Assembly: GCA_963971535.1 (NCBI GenBank)
Contig: OZ020590.1
Location: 154,294,177-154,358,176, forward strand
Reading direction: 5' to 3'
From: Notolepis coatsorum
Lineage: Eukaryota; Chordata; Actinopteri; Aulopiformes; Paralepididae
DNA: 64,000 nucleotides
Below the pieces are notes generated by a model that had not been told where the DNA came from, ran no database searches, and saw only the letters and a program-made list of their open reading frames with translations. Position numbers and translations under genes: made by a program. Below, in pieces: positions 43,148-52,479 of this stretch (the first letter of the stretch is position 1; each line of letters starts with the position of its first letter).

Positions 43148-45260
43148 CAAGTTTCAAGTTTCTTTAATAGTTGTCATACAGAAGTACAGAATACTTTTGT
43201 ACAAAATGCTTCTTACTGTTGCGCTCCAGAGACTGTGCATGACAAGATAAGTATGAAATAAAAACGTAGTAAAAATTAGAAGAAAAAAAAGAGGTCACAG
43301 TGTTCAGTTTAGACATATGTACAATGTTCGTAGACGTAGTTACCATACAATATACAATACTGTGCAGTGTACTAATATACAATACTATATAGTGCAAGGC
43401 ATAAATGGACGAGGTGCAGTTTAGGTACAATTCACAGTAGGTGTACGAGTTGTAGTGCAAATCCTTTATCAATAAATATAAAGTGTAAGTGTGTTTGTGT
43501 GATCTAAAGTGTGGAGAGTGGGTGCTGCAGTGTGTTGTTTGTTTGAGTGAGTGTGTGTGTGCGTGTGGGTGTGTGTGCTGTGTGCATTTGATGGTTGTTG
43601 CATAGTGATTATTGTTCGTTTAGCGATTATTGTTCGTTTAGCAGCCTGATGGCCTGGGGATAGAAGCTCCTTCTGAGTCTTTCTGTGCTCGCCATAAGAC
43701 TCCGGTATCGCTTGCCTGACGGCAGCAGTTCAAAGAGGCAGTTGTTCGGGTGGCTCGAGTCCTTAATAATTCTCTTAGCCTTCCCCTTGCACCGCTTGTT
43801 GTAAATGTTCTGGAGGGTGGGAAGCCCCCCTCTAATTGTGCGTTCGGCTGAACGTGTCACTCTTTGTAGTCTGCTACGGTCTTGTGCAGTGCTATTCCCA
43901 AACCAGGAGGTGATGTTGCCGGTCAGGATGCTCTCTATTGTACATGAGTAGAAGTTCCTAAGGATCTTCTGACTGACTTGGAACTTCCTTAGGCGCCTGA
44001 GGAAGTAGAGGCGTTGCCGTGCCTTCTTCACAACACTGTCAATGTGTGTGGTCCATGTCAAGTCCTCGGATATGTGGGCTCCGAGGTACTTGAAACTGTT
44101 CACTCTCTCAACTGGTGCCCCGTCGATGCTGAGGGGGCTGTAGTCCTTGACCCCCGACCTCCTGAAGTCCACAATCATCTCTTTTGTTTTGCTGACGTTC
44201 AGGGAGAGGCAGTTCTCCTGACACCACTGTGACAGGTTCTCTACCTCTTCCAGGTAGGCCCTTTCGTCGTTGGCAGAGATCAGGCCCACCACTACTGTGT
44301 CATCAGCAAATTTGATGATGGTGTTGTTGTTCCGCTGTGCTACGCAGTCATGTGTGTACAGGGAGTAGAGGAGGGGGCTCAGAACACAGCCCTGGGGGGC
44401 CCCTATGTTGAGCGTGATGGATGAGGAGGTGCAGTTGCCGGCTCTTACCACCTGGGGTCTGCCCGTCAGGAAGTCCAGGACCCACTGGCACAGGTCATAG
44501 TTCAAGCCCAGGTCCCTGAGCTTGGCTATGAGTTTGGAGGGGACTATGGTATTGAATGCTGAGCTGTAGTCGATGAACAGCATTCTCACATAGTTCCCCT
44601 TCCTCTTGTCCAGATGTGATGCTGCTGTGTGCAGCACATGGGCTATGGCGTCCTCCGTGGACCTGTTGGGGCGATATGCAAATTGCAGAGGGTCCAGGTT
44701 GATGGGGAGGGAGGAACAGATGTAGCCCTTCACTAGCTTCTCAAAGCACTTCATGGCTATGGAGGTGAGGGCTACAGGGCGGTAGTCGTTGAGGCAAGCG
44801 GGCGTAGATTTTTTGGGTACAGGGATGATGGTGGACTTCTTCAGACAGGTGGGGATGACGGCCTGTTCCAAGGACAGGTTGAAGATGTCAGTGAATACCG
44901 GGGCCAGTTGGTCGGCACAGACTTTTAGGACGCGGCCGGGGATGCCGTCCGGTCCTGCTGCCTTCCTGATATCCACTTTTTTAAAGATCCGTCTCACCTC
45001 ATGCTCTGTTACCCTGAACACTGAGTCTCCATCAGCAGACCCCCCCCCCCCCATTGCCGTGGTTTGTAGGCTGGTGTTGTTATTCACAGCCTCAAACCTC
45101 GCATAGAAGGAGTTGAGATCATTTGCTAAGGAGATGTCACTGTTCAGTTTGAGGGGGTCAGTGTTCGGCACCAGACCAATCAAACACATAATGACAGGTA
45201 GTCCAAGGGTGTGGCTGCTGAGAGCAAACGAACGCGAGGGTGGGGGCTAGTGAGGTGAGG
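43148..45260 (-). mobile_element. LINE inserted in the 5' LTR of the 37.3-kb element
   Basis: 3' end at about 43148 (complement of TTTCAAGTTTCTTTAATAGT); 5' truncated near 45260, before the endonuclease. A single intact RT frame fills most of it. The 3' UTR is rich in CAGTGTAC/ATACAATACT-like repeats. It is Jockey-superfamily like (Rex1/CR1 side); the exact clade is not certain. Confidence 0.75.
43627..45189 (-). CDS. LINE reverse transcriptase, 520 open codons
   Basis: An uninterrupted frame with [33 protein letters not shown] (fingers), [29 protein letters not shown] (palm A), [20 protein letters not shown] (palm B), [12 protein letters not shown] (palm C), [15 protein letters not shown] and FKYLGAHI. 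It ends [12 protein letters not shown], typical of the carboxy end in this LINE group. The frame lacks the upstream endonuclease, so the copy is 5'-truncated, but the RT core has no stop. That points to a recent insertion. Its true start is outside this truncated copy. Confidence 0.9.
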   Translation of the reverse strand: MCLIGLVPNTDPLKLNSDISLANDLNSFYARFEAVNNNTSLQTTAMGGGGSADGDSVFRVTEHEVRRIFKKVDIRKAAGPDGIPGRVLKVCADQLAPVFTDIFNLSLEQAVIPTCLKKSTIIPVPKKSTPACLNDYRPVALTSIAMKCFEKLVKGYICSSLPINLDPLQFAYRPNRSTEDAIAHVLHTAASHLDKRKGNYVRMLFIDYSSAFNTIVPSKLIAKLRDLGLNYDLCQWVLDFLTGRPQVVRAGNCTSSSITLNIGAPQGCVLSPLLYSLYTHDCVAQRNNNTIIKFADDTVVVGLISANDERAYLEEVENLSQWCQENCLSLNVSKTKEMIVDFRRSGVKDYSPLSIDGAPVERVNSFKYLGAHISEDLTWTTHIDSVVKKARQRLYFLRRLRKFQVSQKILRNFYSCTIESILTGNITSWFGNSTAQDRSRLQRVTRSAERTIRGGLPTLQNIYNKRCKGKAKRIIKDSSHPNNCLFELLPSGKRYRSLMASTERLRRSFYPQAIRLLNEQ

Positions 45261-45381
45261 AGAAGGGGATTCAATTGATTAACAGAAAACTAAAGGAAAC
45301 AGAGCGAGTAGGCTTAAAGGAACAGAGCGAGTAGGCTTAAAGGAACAGAGCGAGTAGGTGAGCAATGGACAAAACCTCACA

Positions 45382-45900
45382 CCCTTAGCCTGTTCGCCTC
45401 TTAAAGGCACAGTGCCGCATTTTCCTTATTTCCTTGACTCTAGTGTTTTGTGTTCTCCCCTGTTCCCCTCTCCAGTGCCCCTGGTCCTAGTCCTTGACAT
45501 TTAGCCCTGGCCCTGTCCTTTAGCCCTAGTCCCTTAGCCTGTTCGCCTCTTAAAGGCACAGTGCCGCATTTTCCAGTTTTCCTTGACTCTAGTGTTTTGT
45601 GTTCTCCCCTGTTCCCCTCTCCAGTGCCCCTGGTCCTGGTCCTTGACATTTAGCCCTGGCCCTGTCCCTTAGCCCTAGTCCCTTAGCCTGTTCGCCTCTT
45701 AAAGGCACAGTGCCGCATTTTCCTTATTTCCTTGACTCTAGTGTTTTTGTGTTCTCCCCTGTTCCCCTCTCCAGTGCCCCTGGTCCTGGTCCTTGACATT
45801 TAGCCCTGGCCCTGTCCTTTAGCCCTAGTCCCTTAGCCTGTTCGCCTCTTAAAGGCACAGTGCCGCATTTTCCAGTTTTCCTTGACTCTAGTGTTTTTTG
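45382..45900. repeat. 149-bp tandem repeat
   Basis: Units start at about 45382, 45531, 45680 and 45829 (CCCTTAGCCTGTTCGCCTCT, TAAAGGCACAGTGCCGC, CCTTGACTCTAGTGTTTT). It is part of the split older LTR. Confidence 0.93.
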
Positions 45901-46018
45901 TGTTCTCCCATAAAGGGACTGTTCCGCCTTTTGTTCTATAATAAAGATTTGCCCTGTTTTGGCTTACTCTCATACCTGTCTTGTGTTGTGCGATTGGGGT
46001 CGGTTACAAACCATAACA

Positions 46019-46520
46019 TTATTACACCTATCCTGAACCAAAACCTGAAAAATAAGAAGAAAAAAAAACAGCATAACTTTTGAAGTTGACAACATATGTA
46101 GACAAATTAAAACATTTTCCCAAACAAGTTTGACCCAAGGAATTCAGTACAATTGTTATTTTTAAGATTCAAACACATCTTGATTAAATTTCAGGACAGA
46201 AAAAGCAAAAAACACTGAAAGAAATTTATATCACATCTCTATTTCCCCTTTTTACTGAAATGTAGTGCATTGGACGAGGTCGATTTAGGTTAATATTGGA
46301 AATAATATTGTAATAAAGATTGTCTCCATATAAATATTATAGTTTTGCATAAACAATTATATAGAGACAAATTAACACATATTCCCATGCGATTTTGATC
46401 AGTGATTTATTTATTGTTAAGGTTCAAACTATATGTTTTCATATGCACTGAATATCATGGACTGGATATCTTCTTTGTTGACACAACATTCAAGTCTTTT
46501 TTCTATTTGTATTTTGTACC
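46019..46520. other. AT-rich stretch without recognised feature
   Basis: About 500 bp of AT-rich sequence. I see no gene or repeat structure. Confidence 0.4.
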
Positions 46521-46528
46521 CTAAACTA

Positions 46529-46935
46529 CTAATCATCATCATCACTAAAACTATTGTCAAAGTCTATCTCTTCGATCTCCATCTCTTCCTCCGCCTCATC
46601 ACACTCGTACTCTCCATCCTCCTCATCCATGTTATTTTTTGCGTAATCTGCCTCCTTATCAAGAGCTTCTTGCTCTTCTGACTCCACTTTCTGGGCCAGT
46701 ACCTCAACAAGAGAAGGACAGAGGATGGGTCCAACCGTCCAGACAGGTTCTAACACCTCCTCATCCATTGTTTTTCCCAGTCCATACTTTGATCATAGGC
46801 TTTGGGCCTCTTGAATATTGGCTGTTCTGCTCTTTTGTAGCAGGCGACTATGAAGTTGGCTCGCTGTACATGTGGGATGAGACAGACCTTGGGGGGAGGC
46901 AGGCGTTCAATGTCTACTTTGGAGTTTGCATCCAA
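46529..46935 (-). pseudogene. Carboxy terminus of a repeat-borne ORF, frame-shifted
   Basis: Minus strand: PPPKVCLIPHVQRANFIVAC in one frame, then after a shift near 46765 EEVLEPVWTVGPILCPSLVE in another. It ends in an acidic tail of about 25 residues with EDGEYECDEAEEEMEIEEID. The order 'P.....L..HV.RA.......W.......W.P.W' is that of the end of the uncharacterised ORF family whose EEADTR block is seen at 10450-10682. Function unknown. Confidence 0.4.
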
Positions 46936-47264
46936 GACTTTATCAATTCAGCACCCATCATTTTCTGCAGCATCTTGGCTCACACAGCATCAACTGACTT
47001 CATCCAACCATGGCCATCCATAATGCATGTGAAGGACTCCATCTCCTGTTGGAGTTCATCTGTTACCGCGCGAGCAGAATTTTTTTGTGCAATTTTTTTA
47101 TTGATGAAAACGCATAATATGGTTTTTACCTATACATTCGGATCAGCAGTTCAGCACCTGCACTGTTGGTGGGTGAGCCTAGTAAAGGATGTCGCATTGC
47201 GTTCATCTTCAATGAATGGACCAATGCAATAGTCTACCAAAGCCCCCCCTCTCTCTCTATATAT

Positions 47265-47397
<133 letters not shown>

Positions 47398-47459
47398 CAG
47401 AAACAAACATAGTATCAATGAGAGCATCAATAATACACCTGAGTGATGTCTAGTAAAAA

Positions 47460-47815
47460 TCTTTTTTTTTTTTTTTTTTTTTGGCCCCCCCCCCCCAGTG
47501 CTGGGCCCTTGGAATCATCCTAAGCTACCCCCCCCCCCCCAGCTACGCCCCTGGGTGCACTTCCAGTGCAGCTGTCGGCAGAGAGCACAGGTCTTGCGCT
47601 TGGGAGAGTGAGCAGGGGTCCTCCTTGCTTGGCTCGAGACGTCCAGGCGGAAGGGGCGCTGGAGCGGGGTCCTAGATAGGCAGTTTAACACTGCGACACC
47701 GGATGGCGGGATCTGCCAGTTGATGTAGGGACCGCTTGATGAGGTGATCCCTTGCAGCCGCGCTGATTGACCATCATCTGGCAGGCTCGAGCCCCGATCG
47801 TGACAAAGAACTGAT
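47460..47815. other. T- and C-runs followed by unrecognised GC-rich sequence
   Basis: A T-run (47462-47482), two C-runs, then about 260 bp of GC-rich DNA ending GAGCCCCGATCGTGACA, which could be an LTR end. No gene seen. Confidence 0.4.
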
Positions 47816-47829
47816 GTAAAAGCTAGATG

Positions 47830-48240
47830 TGTTTACATTTTGGGAGTTACATTGTGGAATAGTCTTAGTGACGGGTTGAAGTTGTGTACTTCTCAGGGGA
47901 GATTTAAAAAGGCCCTAAAGGATAAAATAATTCAGGAGTACAGTTTTGAGTAAAACATCAAACATTTGTTTTTGTCTTAAAAAAAAAGATTATATCTTGC
48001 AGCATATTTTAAGTTTTTCTTTCTTATATTAAAGTATATTTCGTTTTTAAGGATTGTAAAGGATAGGCAAAAATAAGCATGTGCTTCAGCCTATTCCTTT
48101 TTTCGGTCATTGAGTTTGGATTTTGTGTGTGAGCTTACTTTGAATTATGTACATTTGTGATTTTTTTCCCCTTTTGAAAGTTTTTGATTGATCTGTAAAC
48201 AAAGACCGAAAATAAACTATTCATCATTATACTTCAGAAT
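47830..48240 (+). mobile_element. LINE 3' end
   Basis: The plus strand reads VTLWNSLSDGLKLCTSQGRF, then KKALKDKIIQEYSFE and a stop at about 47953, the usual last block of a LINE reverse transcriptase ('LWNSL......FK..LK'). An AT-rich 3' UTR follows and ends GAAAATAAACTATTCATC. Confidence 0.6.
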
Positions 48241-48550
48241 GTATGATATTTAGACTTGGTCCTCAAAAATGAATGGAAGTGAATGAGGAGCCGGACACCT
48301 GGGAGGAACCAGGGTGCTGACAGAGGACAGCAATGGTCACTAGCTCACTAGAGAGAGACTGCTAAATACGTAACTAATGTAATTGATACGTGATGGCCCC
48401 TTGCATTTTACTCATAATATTCTCAAAATTATCATAATTAAATTATTTTTGAAATTACATTTCTGGAACATAAATGGACTTAAACATTTTATTTTTTAAT
48501 GTTTTTGGTAGATTTGTATTTGTTTCTACTACCGGGCAGTCTGGTAGAGA

Positions 48551-48592
<42 letters not shown>

Positions 48593-48654
48593 GAATGGAA
48601 GACAGAGCGGGGGGAAGACATTCGGCAAATGACGCCGGGTCCGGGAATCGAACC

Positions 48655-48733
48655 CGGGTTGGCCGGGTCGCCTATAGCTTATTAACAGCGGAAGAGTGCT
48701 GCCGAGTGCTTCCGCGTTTTCCCTGATTGGCTG
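48655..48733. repeat. Left arm of a long-range inverted repeat
   Basis: Its complement is found at 58519-58590: the shared core here is GGAAGAGTGCTGCCGAGTGC then TTCCGCGTTTTCCCTGATTG, and on the right CCAATCAGAGAAAACGCGGA then AGCACGTGACGCACTCTTCC. A tRNA-like B box on the minus strand (GGGTTCGATTCCCGG) precedes it. The arms enclose the GTTAAGG minisatellite and the DIRS element. Confidence 0.75.
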
Positions 48734-48934
48734 CGACACGCCCCGCGGCAGCGGCAGAGCGGAGCGGAGCGGCAGAGCTTGCGGCATTATGTAGCCGTAA
48801 TCCCCAATGTTTTTCATTCGATGCTTAACTCAACTGGCAGCGCTGCCGTGCTGTGGATCCTGCGGTCCGTTGGTGACAAGTTCAATTCCCTTCATTTTTT
48901 TTTTTTTTTTTTTTTTAACGTGCATTCTTTCGCC

Positions 48935-49055
48935 GGTTAAGTTTAGGCATGTTAACTTTAAGCATTGTTTCGGAGTTGGTTATGGTTAAGGTTAGGCATT
49001 GTTTCGGAGTTGGTTAAGGTTAGAAGGGTTAAGTTTAGACACTGTTAAGGAGCTG
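48935..49055. repeat. GTTAAGGTTAGGC minisatellite, left part
   Basis: Repeats of GGCATTGTTTCGGAGTTGGT and GTTAAGGTTAGAAGGGTTAA, directly continued at 58098 after the DIRS insertion. Confidence 0.85.
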
Positions 49056-49230
49056 GTTCTGTTTCGTTAAGGGGCTCAGCTTGGCATCACCTTACTGCAC
49101 TATCTCGCGTACGTGCACGCGTACTGAATAAATTCCACAAATGTACCTCTAATACCAGTATTAGTCTGACCACACCCCTCATCAGCTTACCTTCATAAGC
49201 AGGTGTGTGGTCACCTGCTCTCCTCCTTCT
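49056..49230 (+). repeat. Left inverted terminal repeat of the DIRS-like element
   Basis: Complementary to the right repeat from about 49096 inward. Its outer 45 bp (GTTCTGTTTCGTTAAGGGGC...) differ from the right terminus and are matched in the ICR instead. Confidence 0.85.
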
Positions 49231-49675
49231 CGCTTTCACCACAAGGAAAGTGCCTCGGTAGTACCCCACTTGACGTGTTTGTTAGTTGAAAAGAGTTGTG
49301 ACTGGTTTACATTGTGCTTAACCTTTTCTTCTCTCACTTGTTGTATAAGAAAAGGTTTGGGTCATAATGTATTCCGCGGAGAGTAGACCCGCTAGACCTA
49401 CTCTTCACCACCGGTTCTCCATTCCCGCCTCCGTCGTGCGCCTCGGTGCTGGGCTGTTGCCACTCTCGTGGTTGCCGACCCAGCCCGGGAGACTGCCGGT
49501 GGATAGTTTTCCTCACCGACGAGCCGAGGGTTCGGTGCCGTTGCTCCGGCGATGGCCTGATCTCGACTCTGGTTCCTCTGGTTCTGGGGAATCGCCCGTT
49601 GATGAACGGGGGATTGTTTTGGAGCCGTAGGATTTGCGACGAAAACTTTTTGCGTCTGCTCGCTCGCGTCGCAAG

Positions 49676-51040
49676 ATGGTGGCGTGCAGACGCGAACGGC
49701 CTGGGTTTGGGGAATTGCTGGAGACCAGCGAGGACGCGTCCGACTCTGGATTTCTGATGGAAAATGAAGACTTCATGGAGGAGGCGGACGGGTTCTTGTA
49801 TGATGGTCCCGTGGAGGAGAGTATCCCTCCTCCGGAGACCCCGGAGGGGGGAGAAATGGCTCCATGGGGCGCCTTGTTCGAGGATGTCGAGGAACCACCT
49901 TGGCCTCATCAGCAGGATGCCCTACTGTCGGCCGCATCGGATTGTGGCTCCTTGACCAGTCGCAGCCTGCTGTATGCGAGGGATGCGGGGTCGGTGGAGG
50001 AGGGTTCGCAGGGGGAACTGCGGGCCTTGTTTCCTGAGCTCATGGCGGTAGCCGCCACCGCAAACGGTGTGCCGCTGCCGCTGCCATTGCCTGCACCTGT
50101 CCCTGATGACCTCATAGGCCATCCCTGGCAGCGTCCCCCAGTGAGAGGGGTGGACGTTGTCTACCCATTTTTCCCATCGATGGGGGCCTATGTTCGTCGG
50201 GGTCAGGCGGTGTCCAACATCATGGGACTAACTCCTGCCTACGTACCAGTTACGCGGGTGTCGGGGTTGGTCAAAGGTATGGGGGAGGGCGTACCTCGGC
50301 TTGACAATCCGATGGCCGCGCTCCTCTGTCCGGATATGGTGTGGGAACCCCTATGCAAGCCGGTCCTCCAGGGGAAGTCGGCTAGGCGATTGGCTTATTG
50401 GGGTGACCAGTCATTCATCGCTGGTACACAGTCGCTGGCTGCGGCGTCTAACATCGCCCACCTGGCTAGATTTGTATCGGGGATAATGACGGGCGGCACG
50501 GATCTGAACGAGGTAAAATGCGATCAGATCACCCAGGCTGCGGGAGCTGTTCTGCACCTTTCCCAGGTGCTGGCCATAGCCATGGGGAAAGTGCGCGCCC
50601 TGGCCACCCTGGGCCAGCGTCACCTTTGGCTGGAGCAGGCCCGTGTGCCAGAGAAGAAGAGAGCCCCTCTTCTGACGGCCGCCCTCTCCGACGCTGGCCT
50701 GTTCGGGAAGGCCCTGCAATTGATGACCTCAACATGCAGAGAAATGGCAGAGGAGAGATCCGTCCTTCAACCCCATTTTCCGCCTCCTGTCCTTGCCGGT
50801 GGGGGCAGAAGGCTTCCGCGACGTCGAGCTGTCTCCGTCGCCGCTACCACTGCCTCCGCCGCCGCTGCTGGCCCTGCCAAGAGGGCCAGGGGACGAAACG
50901 GCGCTTCGGCCACCGCCGGCCCATCCCAGACCGGAGGAGACGGTAGGGAACGTCGTGTCCAGCAGACTGTAACCTACCGTCCCTCCGGGGCTCCCCGGGG
51001 TGGCAAGACTCGAGCGGCGCGAGGTGGCAGACGCCGTTAG
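49676..51040 (+). CDS. DIRS-like Gag protein
   Basis: 454 codons from the first ATG at 49676 (an in-frame TAG lies at 49628-49630, so it cannot start further upstream except at a TTG). The amino half is acidic and Pro-rich (FMEEADGFLYDGPVEESIPP). The middle has AALLCPDMVWEPLCK and a helical region ITQAAGAVLHLSQVLAIAMG, then RHLWLEQARVPEKKRAPLLT and AALSDAGLFGKAL, the 'LWL....... LL.A.....GLFG' signature of DIRS Gag. The tail is Arg/Gly/Ala-rich (GGGRRLPRRRAVSVAATTAS; RGGKTRAARGGRRR) and probably binds RNA. No zinc knuckle. The frame is intact, so the element may be recently active in trans. Confidence 0.75.
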   Translation: MVACRRERPGFGELLETSEDASDSGFLMENEDFMEEADGFLYDGPVEESIPPPETPEGGEMAPWGALFEDVEEPPWPHQQDALLSAASDCGSLTSRSLLYARDAGSVEEGSQGELRALFPELMAVAATANGVPLPLPLPAPVPDDLIGHPWQRPPVRGVDVVYPFFPSMGAYVRRGQAVSNIMGLTPAYVPVTRVSGLVKGMGEGVPRLDNPMAALLCPDMVWEPLCKPVLQGKSARRLAYWGDQSFIAGTQSLAAASNIAHLARFVSGIMTGGTDLNEVKCDQITQAAGAVLHLSQVLAIAMGKVRALATLGQRHLWLEQARVPEKKRAPLLTAALSDAGLFGKALQLMTSTCREMAEERSVLQPHFPPPVLAGGGRRLPRRRAVSVAATTASAAAAGPAKRARGRNGASATAGPSQTGGDGRERRVQQTVTYRPSGAPRGGKTRAARGGRRR

Positions 51041-51735
51041 GAGTGACTTTTTCCCCTTTGTGTCCCCTCCCCTACACCCTTCCCGGCCCCTCTGTGATAT
51101 TGTGCCTTACACTTTTTAATTAATAAAAAAAGTTCCCCGACATAAGGGGGACTGTGTTTGGCCGAACAAACTGTGTGCTTCTTCATACAAATCATATGGT
51201 GGGGTTGTGTATATATGAATCTACCCTGTTACGTTGGGGGGTGAGTTGTGTTGTGTTACGAGTTTTAAGCAAGGTCTGCAACTTACACTCGGTTCTATTT
51301 AGCTTGATGCTCCACATGCAATTAGAACTGGTGTTATTCCATTGCTTTAACTAAGTATATGTGTTTCACAACGCTGTGTTGTTAGTTGCAGTAATGCTCG
51401 TACGCACATTTTTCATGGCCTAGCCATTACTCTCGTTCAGCGTTCTTCCTATGTATGACATAGGCAACGGGTATGGGATTCACGCACAGGCGACTTGTGT
51501 TTTGTTGTAAACCCTTTTACACTTTTGTGGGTAGCAGGCATTGTATTAGCTTATGCTATGCTTTGTTCTACCGGAGGTTTTCAAGATGGCTACGGTTGTT
51601 TTCTGTGTGTAGGGATAAAGGGTGTGTTTTCGGGAGGGGGTGTCGAATAAACCCCTCCTTTTTCCCACTTGATTGGTTTAGAGGATTTGTTGATCTTTTC
51701 TGCTGAGCCAGTCAGGGCCAAGCCAGTGCTTGACA

Positions 51736-51767
<32 letters not shown>

Positions 51768-51813
51768 ATTCTACCGGCTCCTGTTATGACAGGATCCGGT
51801 GGGTTTCCCCGCC
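51041..51813. other. Non-coding part of the DIRS-like element, G-run at the end
   Basis: Starts with a T-rich stretch and TAATTAATAAAAAAAG, a possible poly(A)-signal region for gag. No coding frame. A run of about 30 G at 51737-51766 adjoins TATTCTACCGGCTCC. Confidence 0.5.
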
Positions 51814-52479
51814 TGTCACGATGGGGTTAGGTTGAATGCAATAATACAGAAAGGGAAGGAATGGAGGAGGCAGAGGCGAGGAGTGAAGCTTGGAGAAGGG
51901 TGTTTACTGTAGAATCCAGTGCAATACAAGGAGAATACAGAAACTAAATAACAAACTTCACAATACAAAAACAACAAACACTAAGACTTACTAGAGGGAG
52001 AACGGTGCGACACGACGTGGAGGAACAGGGGGTAACTGGAGGAATGTCGCCACAACGAAGGGGAGACAGACAGACACCTAAATACCCCGACTAATTAACA
52101 ATTAAGAACACCTGGCCAACACAGAATCACAACAACACCTAGACAATAAGCAAAGAACAACTAAACACAACTAAACACAAAAGCAACTCCTAACAACCCA
52201 AAACAGTGCATGACATCACACCAGGGAAGGGAAAGACAATGACAGTACACACCATGACACCACATTAATCAAACTATTAATTATAGTTAACACAGTAGTC
52301 AGGATGTCCAGTGTACTGGAGCGCACCGATTGTTTGTCACCACTAGAGGGTGGTAGGGCGCCAATGTCAGGCCGAGGGCCAATGTCAGATAGAGGGCATT
52401 GCCCAAAGTTAGGTGGAGGATACTGCCCAGTGTTACCATCCTGCCCAGTCCAGCCAGGACCGGGCCTAGGATCCTGACA
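51814..52479 (-). repeat. 3' LTR of the 51.8-kb element
   Basis: 666 bp. It includes the complement of GTGGCGACATTC at 52042-52053, the putative R start, and a TATTTAGG box about 31 nt upstream of it in the sense direction. Confidence 0.9.

Larger units (their letters stand above)
37305..45381 (-). mobile_element. Non-coding LTR retrotransposon with 2-kb LTRs
   Basis: Minus-strand element with target duplication CCCTT (37300-37304, 45382-45386). The 3' LTR is 37305-39271 and the 5' LTR is 41196-45381. The latter is enlarged by a LINE insertion (about 43148-45260). Both run from TGTTATGGTTTG to ACCTCACA on the plus strand. A polypurine tract GTGGAGGGGGGGTAC abuts the 3' LTR at 39272. The 1.9-kb interior has no ORF and consists of tandem repeats. 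In the parts I compared, the two LTRs are almost identical, except that the 3' LTR has lost the segment between GACAGGAACT and ATTCAATTG that contains the TATA-like box. Confidence 0.85.
36856..46018 (+). mobile_element. Older LTR of the 37.3-kb family, split by a sister element
   Basis: The two parts, 36856-37304 and 45382-46018, join through the duplicated CCCTT. They form an LTR whose 3' end (GTTACAAACCATAACA at 46018) is the complement of the start of the 37305 LTR. Its early part (TCTACGGGAGGTTGCCAGTG) matches that LTR's CCACGGGAGGTTTCCCAGTG. It has its own minisatellites: a CCGTCGGGCCCCTGTC unit at 37000-37215 and a 149-bp unit at 45382-45900. The 5' end is cut near 36856. Confidence 0.7.

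Noticed and set aside
48935..49055. Interstitial telomere repeats
   Set aside because: The unit GTTAAGGTTAGGC is only loosely like TTAGGG and forms a 150-bp higher-order minisatellite.
49634..49675. Gag start at 49634
   Set aside because: The codon there is TTG. The first ATG in frame is at 49676, after an in-frame TAG at 49628-49630.
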